Source of the DNA: Clostridia bacterium
GTDB taxonomy: Bacteria > Bacillota > Clostridia > Oscillospirales > CAG-272
Length of the DNA: 7,674 bases
Assembly (NCBI GenBank): GCA_017625275.1
Contig: JAGALI010000028.1
Span: forward strand, 1 to 7,674
Direction of reading: 5' to 3'
In this document: positions 5,402 through 7,674 of the stretch, in pieces
Layout of the letters: every line of letters begins with the position of its first letter
How positions within the stretch are numbered: position 1 is the stretch's first letter
Notes under the pieces: model-generated
Told to the model about the DNA's origin: nothing
What the model saw: only the letters and a program-made list of their open reading frames with translations
Database searches by the model: none
Made by a program: the position numbers and the translations under genes

Positions 5402-6466
5402 ATGATACCAGAGAAAATTATTGATACACATATGCACATTGAGGCATGGGATAACGATGAATATAATTTTATTGATTGCTTTGAGGGACACAGAGAGCAA
5501 TCATCTCTTGCCTCGCTCAATATTTGTTGCCTGCCAACTGCCCAGGGCGCCTTTGCGAATAATATAATGGTAGGACTTTATAAGCTGGCGCATCCAAATA
5601 CATATGCCCATGGCGCCTTTGACCATGTTATAATGCCAATTACAGAAAATGTACCAGAGGGAACGGACCTTGTGACACAATATCGTGAGCTTATGGAGAT
5701 AGGCTTTGACGGAATCAAGCTTATCGAGGGTAAGCCAACCGCGCTTAAGCCTCTTGGTAATAACTTAAATCATCCCGCACTTGATAGAGTATATACTGAA
5801 ATGGAAAAGGATGGCACACACATAGTGTTCCATATTAAGGACCCAGAGACCTTTTGGGATATAAGCAAGGTGGAGCCATGGTGTATCGAAAATGGCTGGT
5901 TCTATGGTGATGGCACATATCTATCCTACGAGGAAATAGAGAAGCAGGCGTATGCACTTCTTGAGGCACACCCAAATCTAAAGGTAACCCTTGCACACTT
6001 CTTTTTCTATGGTGAGTGCCCAGAAAGGCTAGAGGCGCTATTTGAAAAATACCCTAACCTGTGCGTGGATTTGACCCCAGGCTGTGAGATGTATCATTCC
6101 TTTGAGGCAAATCACGATTACTATAAGGATTTCTTTAGACGCAATAGCGAGAGGGTAATGCTCGGAACAGACGGCACCTTCCCTTGGGCAACAAAGGGTC
6201 ATGTTTGGTGTATGGATGTCCTTTATCGCTTTATTGCTACATCAGATGCAAGAAAGGCATTTGATGATGCTATTTTGACAGGAATAAATATAGATGGAGC
6301 AGAAAAGGAGAATATTCTTTGGCGCAACTTTGAAAGACGCGTAGGCGCTAAGCCTAAGCCAATAAACAAGGAGGCGCTTAAGGCATACTACGAAAAATAC
6401 AAAAAATATATGAGCGAGGATACAATCGCTCATATTGAGCCACATATCAAAATGTATCTTGGCTAA
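5402..6466 (+). CDS. Metal-dependent amidohydrolase (PF04909 type), paralogue 2
   Basis: A 354-aa tandem paralogue of the preceding gene with the same putative ligands: His10/His12 (IIDTHMHI), His144 (IVFHIKDPETFW), His199 (VTLAHFFF) and Asp257 (MLGTDGTFPW). Shared blocks include VTQYRELMEIGFDGIK, PERLEALFEKYPNLCVD, EMYH-x-FEAN and ENILWRNFERRVGA. Differences cluster around 112-125, 155-166 (three extra residues near KVEPWCIEN) and 262-305, which in this fold probably border the active site, so substrate preference may differ. It starts 11 nt after the previous stop with AAGGAG (5389-5394) 7 nt before the ATG, and ends the operon at a strong terminator. The two may form a hetero-oligomer or act on related substrates. 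The reaction is unassigned; hydrolase, lactonase and decarboxylase are all possible in the family. Confidence 0.85.
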   Translation: MIPEKIIDTHMHIEAWDNDEYNFIDCFEGHREQSSLASLNICCLPTAQGAFANNIMVGLYKLAHPNTYAHGAFDHVIMPITENVPEGTDLVTQYRELMEIGFDGIKLIEGKPTALKPLGNNLNHPALDRVYTEMEKDGTHIVFHIKDPETFWDISKVEPWCIENGWFYGDGTYLSYEEIEKQAYALLEAHPNLKVTLAHFFFYGECPERLEALFEKYPNLCVDLTPGCEMYHSFEANHDYYKDFFRRNSERVMLGTDGTFPWATKGHVWCMDVLYRFIATSDARKAFDDAILTGINIDGAEKENILWRNFERRVGAKPKPINKEALKAYYEKYKKYMSEDTIAHIEPHIKMYLG

Positions 6467-6480
6467 GACGCTGTAATTAA

Positions 6481-6514
6481 AAAGGACTCCAAACAGGAGT
6501 CCTTTAATTTTTAT
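6481..6514 (+). terminator. Intrinsic terminator of the xylosidase operon
   Basis: A 10-bp perfect stem, AAAGGACTCC (6481-6490) with GGAGTCCTTT (6496-6505), loop AAACA, followed by AATTTTTAT. It begins 14 nt after the second amidohydrolase stop and separates the operon from the N/Q-rich micro-gene. Confidence 0.9.
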
Positions 6515-6535
6515 ATTAATATTTTTTGCCTTTTT

Positions 6536-6554
6536 TTGAATGTTATACATTCAA
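6536..6554. promoter_or_regulatory. Inverted repeat upstream of the N/Q-rich gene
   Basis: TTGAATGT-TAT-ACATTCAA has perfect 8-bp arms. The TTGAATG half recurs once more at 6571-6577, at the putative -35. It could be a regulator site with a spare half-site. It could instead be part of the T-rich tail of the upstream terminator, but it lacks a following T-run. Confidence 0.4.
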
Positions 6555-6570
6555 TTTTAGCATAAATAAA

Positions 6571-6602
6571 TTGAATGGAATTAATAAAAGCTGAGCATAA
6601 TT
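6571..6602 (+). promoter_or_regulatory. Putative promoter of the N/Q-rich gene (sigma-G/F-like or weak sigma-A)
   Basis: GAATG (6573-6577), 18 bp, then CATAATT (6596-6602) resembles the forespore sigma-G pattern known from Bacillus (GMATR, 17-18 bp, CATWMTA), with one mismatch in the -10. The same bases can be read as a weak sigma-A promoter (TTGAAT, 19 bp, CATAAT). The leader before the AGAGGTGAT site would be only a few bases. Assignment to a sporulation sigma factor is inference. Confidence 0.35.
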
Positions 6603-6625
6603 AATACAGAAAGAGGTGATATATA

Positions 6626-6784
6626 ATGGATAGACAAAACAATCAAAATCAACAGCGTTCAAGCAATCAAAGCAAGAATCAACAAAACAACAATCAACAA
6701 AACAAGAACCAACAAAACAACAACCAAAATCAACAGAATTCAAAAAATCAAAGCAACAATATAAGAAATAAGAACGAGCAATAA
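6626..6784 (+). CDS. Asn/Gln-rich 52-aa low-complexity protein, unknown function
   Basis: A small gene recognised from AGAGGTGAT (6612-6620), 5 nt before the ATG, an open frame of 52 codons and a terminator about 50 nt after the stop. By count 20 Asn and 16 Gln make up 36 of 52 residues; the rest is mostly Ser, Lys and Arg, with one Ile as the only aliphatic residue after Met1. There is no signal peptide, membrane segment or folded domain, so the protein should be disordered and basic. Its core is a three-fold QQN-rich pentapeptide repeat. I do not recognise the family. The composition recalls gamma-type small acid-soluble spore proteins, which are also Q/N-rich, and a sigma-G-like promoter precedes it, so a spore or forespore storage or coat role is one idea. 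A prion-like or aggregation role is another. The Cys/Phe-rich reading on the opposite strand is only its shadow. Confidence 0.65.
   Translation: MDRQNNQNQQRSSNQSKNQQNNNQQNKNQQNNNQNQQNSKNQSNNIRNKNEQ
6680..6724 (+). repeat. Three 15-bp tandem units inside the N/Q-rich gene
   Basis: Units at 6680-6694, 6695-6709 and 6710-6724 all begin CAACAAAACAA and differ only in the last four bases, encoding QQNNN, QQNKN and QQNNN. The period is a whole number of codons, so slippage would change length without breaking the frame. Confidence 0.8.
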
Positions 6785-6833
6785 GACACTCGTGAGCGTA
6801 AAGATGCCCCTGAGGGCAACTAAAATGCAAAAT

Positions 6834-6859
6834 AAAAAGCCGTTTTTAACGGCTTTTTT
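6834..6859. terminator. Bidirectional intrinsic terminator (N/Q-rich gene / yjbR-like)
   Basis: An 11-bp stem, AAAAAGCCGTT (6834-6844) with AACGGCTTTTT (6848-6858), loop TTT, with T-tracts in both directions. It serves the micro-gene on plus and the YjbR-like gene on minus. The minus gene's TAA lies at the loop, so its last codons are one arm. A second weak hairpin (TGCCC-CTGA-GGGCA, 6805-6818) lies between the micro-gene stop and this terminator. Confidence 0.9.
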
Positions 6860-7214
6860 GCTTTTTTGTCAGCTCATGGCTTACGTCTAAAATAAATTCG
6901 ATATTTTCATCGCTACAGCACCCATCAAGTAAAGCACTGACCCATTGTCCCTTAGTCATATGATAGGCAGGGTAAACGCCACCCTCGGACAGCATAGAGT
7001 CAATAATCTCGCGCCCACACTTTAGATTGACTACGTCTATATCGCCATCTGATAAAATACCTAGTCGCGCCTTAGGAATAGTCATAATAACTGCAAACCA
7101 TTTTCTGTTTTCCTTGTGTCTGAAAACAGCGTAGCTTGGATATCTTTCCCAAGGATATTCTGCCGTGACGCCAAATTTATCAAAAATAAGCCCCTCAAGC
7201 TCGCTTCTGGTCAT
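6846..7214 (-). CDS. MmcQ/YjbR family protein
   Basis: A 122-aa protein of the MmcQ/YjbR (PF04237) family, small cytoplasmic proteins with a CyaY-like fold, often labelled DNA-binding, with no settled biochemical role. Visible family landmarks in order are EYPWERYPSYAVFRH (19-33), NRKWFAVIM (36-44), VVNLKCGREI (61-70), YPAYHMTKGQWVSALLDG (81-98, the PAYHMNK-x-HW signature with Gln in place of the usual His) and a C-terminal SHELTKK. Full length for the family. AAGGAG lies 9 nt before the ATG. A nearer ATG overlaps that spacing but runs into TGA at once, which settles the start. It is divergent from the GH36-like gene and convergent with the N/Q-rich gene, so it is probably monocistronic. No functional link to its sugar-related neighbours is evident. 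Confidence 0.9.
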   Translation of the reverse strand: MTRSELEGLIFDKFGVTAEYPWERYPSYAVFRHKENRKWFAVIMTIPKARLGILSDGDIDVVNLKCGREIIDSMLSEGGVYPAYHMTKGQWVSALLDGCCSDENIEFILDVSHELTKKQKSR

Positions 7215-7243
7215 TTTATCATTCTCCTTAGCTCGTTTTTTAC

Positions 7244-7249
7244 ATTATA
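7244..7249 (-). promoter_or_regulatory. -10 box of the yjbR-like gene
   Basis: Minus-strand TATAAT (plus 7244-7249), about 30 nt upstream of the ATG at 7214. No good -35 is found 16-18 bp upstream (CACAAA at best), so the promoter is only half supported. Confidence 0.45.
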
Positions 7250-7313
7250 CAACAATCAAGCGTGCTTTTGTGGATTTTTTAGAAAATATGTAAGCCACTT
7301 TGGAGTATTAGTA

Positions 7314-7342
7314 TTGAAAAGTATAATATAAGGTGATATAAT
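7314..7342 (+). promoter_or_regulatory. Sigma-A promoter of the GH36-like gene
   Basis: TTGAAA (7314-7319), a 17-bp spacer and a perfect TATAAT (7337-7342). The start point would lie near 7349, about 35 nt before the ATG at 7384. The -10 is embedded in a 20-bp palindrome. Confidence 0.8.
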
Positions 7343-7353
7343 TAATTATATCA
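7334..7353. promoter_or_regulatory. Perfect 20-bp palindrome over the -10 box (operator candidate)
   Basis: TGATATAATT joined directly to its reverse complement, with no spacer, covers the -10 and the expected transcription start. Placement is ideal for a repressor. The centre is TT/AA and not the CG typical of LacI-family sugar operators, so another regulator family may bind. Some of the symmetry comes from AT-richness, but ten paired bases including the outer TGA/TCA are unlikely to be trivial. Confidence 0.6.
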
Positions 7354-7383
7354 ATTAAGCCTGATGTGGCATAGGAGAGGCGT

Positions 7384-7674
7384 ATGAAATTTATAACTCA
7401 AACAGAAAATCAAATAGAATTAGAGAAAATAGAAAAAATTAAGGATGGCGAAATTAGCGAATACCTAATTAAAATAGTTTTTAAGGATAAGGTATCGCCT
7501 AAAAAATATTCTATTTCTTGGGAAGAGGAGCAAATAGATATCCTTGGCTTCTGGTCATCAAAGATGGGAACACAGCATAATATCACTCCGGAGTGGTCTA
7601 AGCGCGCTGAGGAGAGCAGAACGGCCTCTGGCATGCCCCTTATTTCCTTGTATAACAAGGCTAACATAAATAGA
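7384..7674 (+). CDS. Probable GH36 alpha-galactosidase, N-terminal part (cut by window end)
   Basis: An open frame of 97 codons that runs off the right edge without a stop. The start has AGGAG (7373-7377) 6 nt before the ATG and a strong promoter. The first 50 residues are charged and strand-rich. The stretch GFWSSKMGT...ITPEWSKRAEESRTASGMPLISLYNKANINR (55-97) resembles the N-terminal beta-sandwich of clostridial GH36-type proteins, where a W-x-P/S segment is followed by a S-A/S-x-P-V-x-x-L-Y-N-x-x-x-x-N-R pattern. The catalytic barrel lies outside, so the assignment rests on this pattern only. No signal peptide, so a cytoplasmic enzyme cleaving alpha-galactosides (raffinose type or galactomannan fragments) is expected. 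If wrong, it is another glycosidase or sugar-binding beta-sandwich protein. Confidence 0.5.
   Translation, partial: MKFITQTENQIELEKIEKIKDGEISEYLIKIVFKDKVSPKKYSISWEEEQIDILGFWSSKMGTQHNITPEWSKRAEESRTASGMPLISLYNKANINR

Noticed and set aside
6242..6550. Minus-strand 102-codon ORF at the end of the second amidohydrolase
   Set aside because: Antisense to the conserved C-terminus and crossing the operon terminator. The similar antisense ORF at 5136-5360 simply reflects the paralogy.
6680..6724. CRISPR-like or mobile repeat
   Set aside because: Units are 15 bp, contiguous, codon-phased and inside a coding frame. No spacers, and no cas or transposase genes are present.
6543..6830. Minus-strand ORF of 95 codons, Cys/Phe/Asp-rich
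   Set aside because: It is the mirror of the N/Q-rich plus-strand gene: CAA/AAC/AAT codons read as Cys, Val, Phe and Leu on the other strand. It has no convincing RBS and crosses a terminator and promoter region.

Overview
The window looks like ordinary chromosome from a low-GC, Gram-positive anaerobe of the class Clostridia, probably a gut or rumen carbohydrate fermenter. The support is AT-rich intergenic DNA, strong AGGAGG-type ribosome binding sites, intrinsic hairpin-plus-T-tract terminators, TTGAnn/TATAAT promoters, a SpoVT/AbrB-type regulator, an F-type ATP synthase operon and hemicellulose-degrading glycoside hydrolases. I cannot place it below class. No rRNA, tRNA, CRISPR array, transposase or phage gene was seen.

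Layout. (1) 2-1147, plus strand: the end of an ATP synthase operon, atpD (beta, 5' end outside the window, one-base frameshift near 196) overlapping a short atpC (epsilon without its C-terminal helical domain). (2) 1151-1705: a small regulatory island, a 60-aa AbrB-like protein (minus) divergent from a 72-aa XRE-type HTH protein (plus). It is bounded on both sides by the same 27-bp terminator hairpin, and the abrB promoter has a perfect palindrome filling its -35/-10 spacer. (3) 1709-2581, minus: a nucleoside hydrolase-like protein. (4) 2746-6466, plus: a three-gene operon, a GH43 beta-xylosidase followed by two tandem paralogous metal-dependent amidohydrolases (PF04909 type), ended by a strong terminator. 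(5) 6626-6784, plus: a 52-aa protein that is about 70% Asn+Gln, behind a possible forespore-type promoter. (6) 6846-7214, minus: an MmcQ/YjbR-family protein. (7) 7384 to the window end, plus: the N-terminus of a probable GH36 alpha-galactosidase, with a clean sigma-A promoter whose -10 box lies inside a perfect 20-bp palindrome.

How the genes work together. The xylosidase has no signal peptide, so it should split imported xylo-oligosaccharides in the cytoplasm. The two amidohydrolases are translationally linked to it (ATGA overlap, then an 11-nt gap) and probably act on the same material, but their substrate cannot be read from sequence. The GH36-like gene adds a second plant-oligosaccharide activity under its own operator-like site. 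The ATP synthase, nucleoside hydrolase and YjbR genes are housekeeping or accessory neighbours.

The least explained parts are the xylosidase-amidohydrolase-amidohydrolase operon with patches of near-identical DNA between the paralogues, the N/Q-rich micro-gene, the matched terminators around the AbrB/XRE pair, and the palindromic operators. I did not find clear evidence of a wholly new system.
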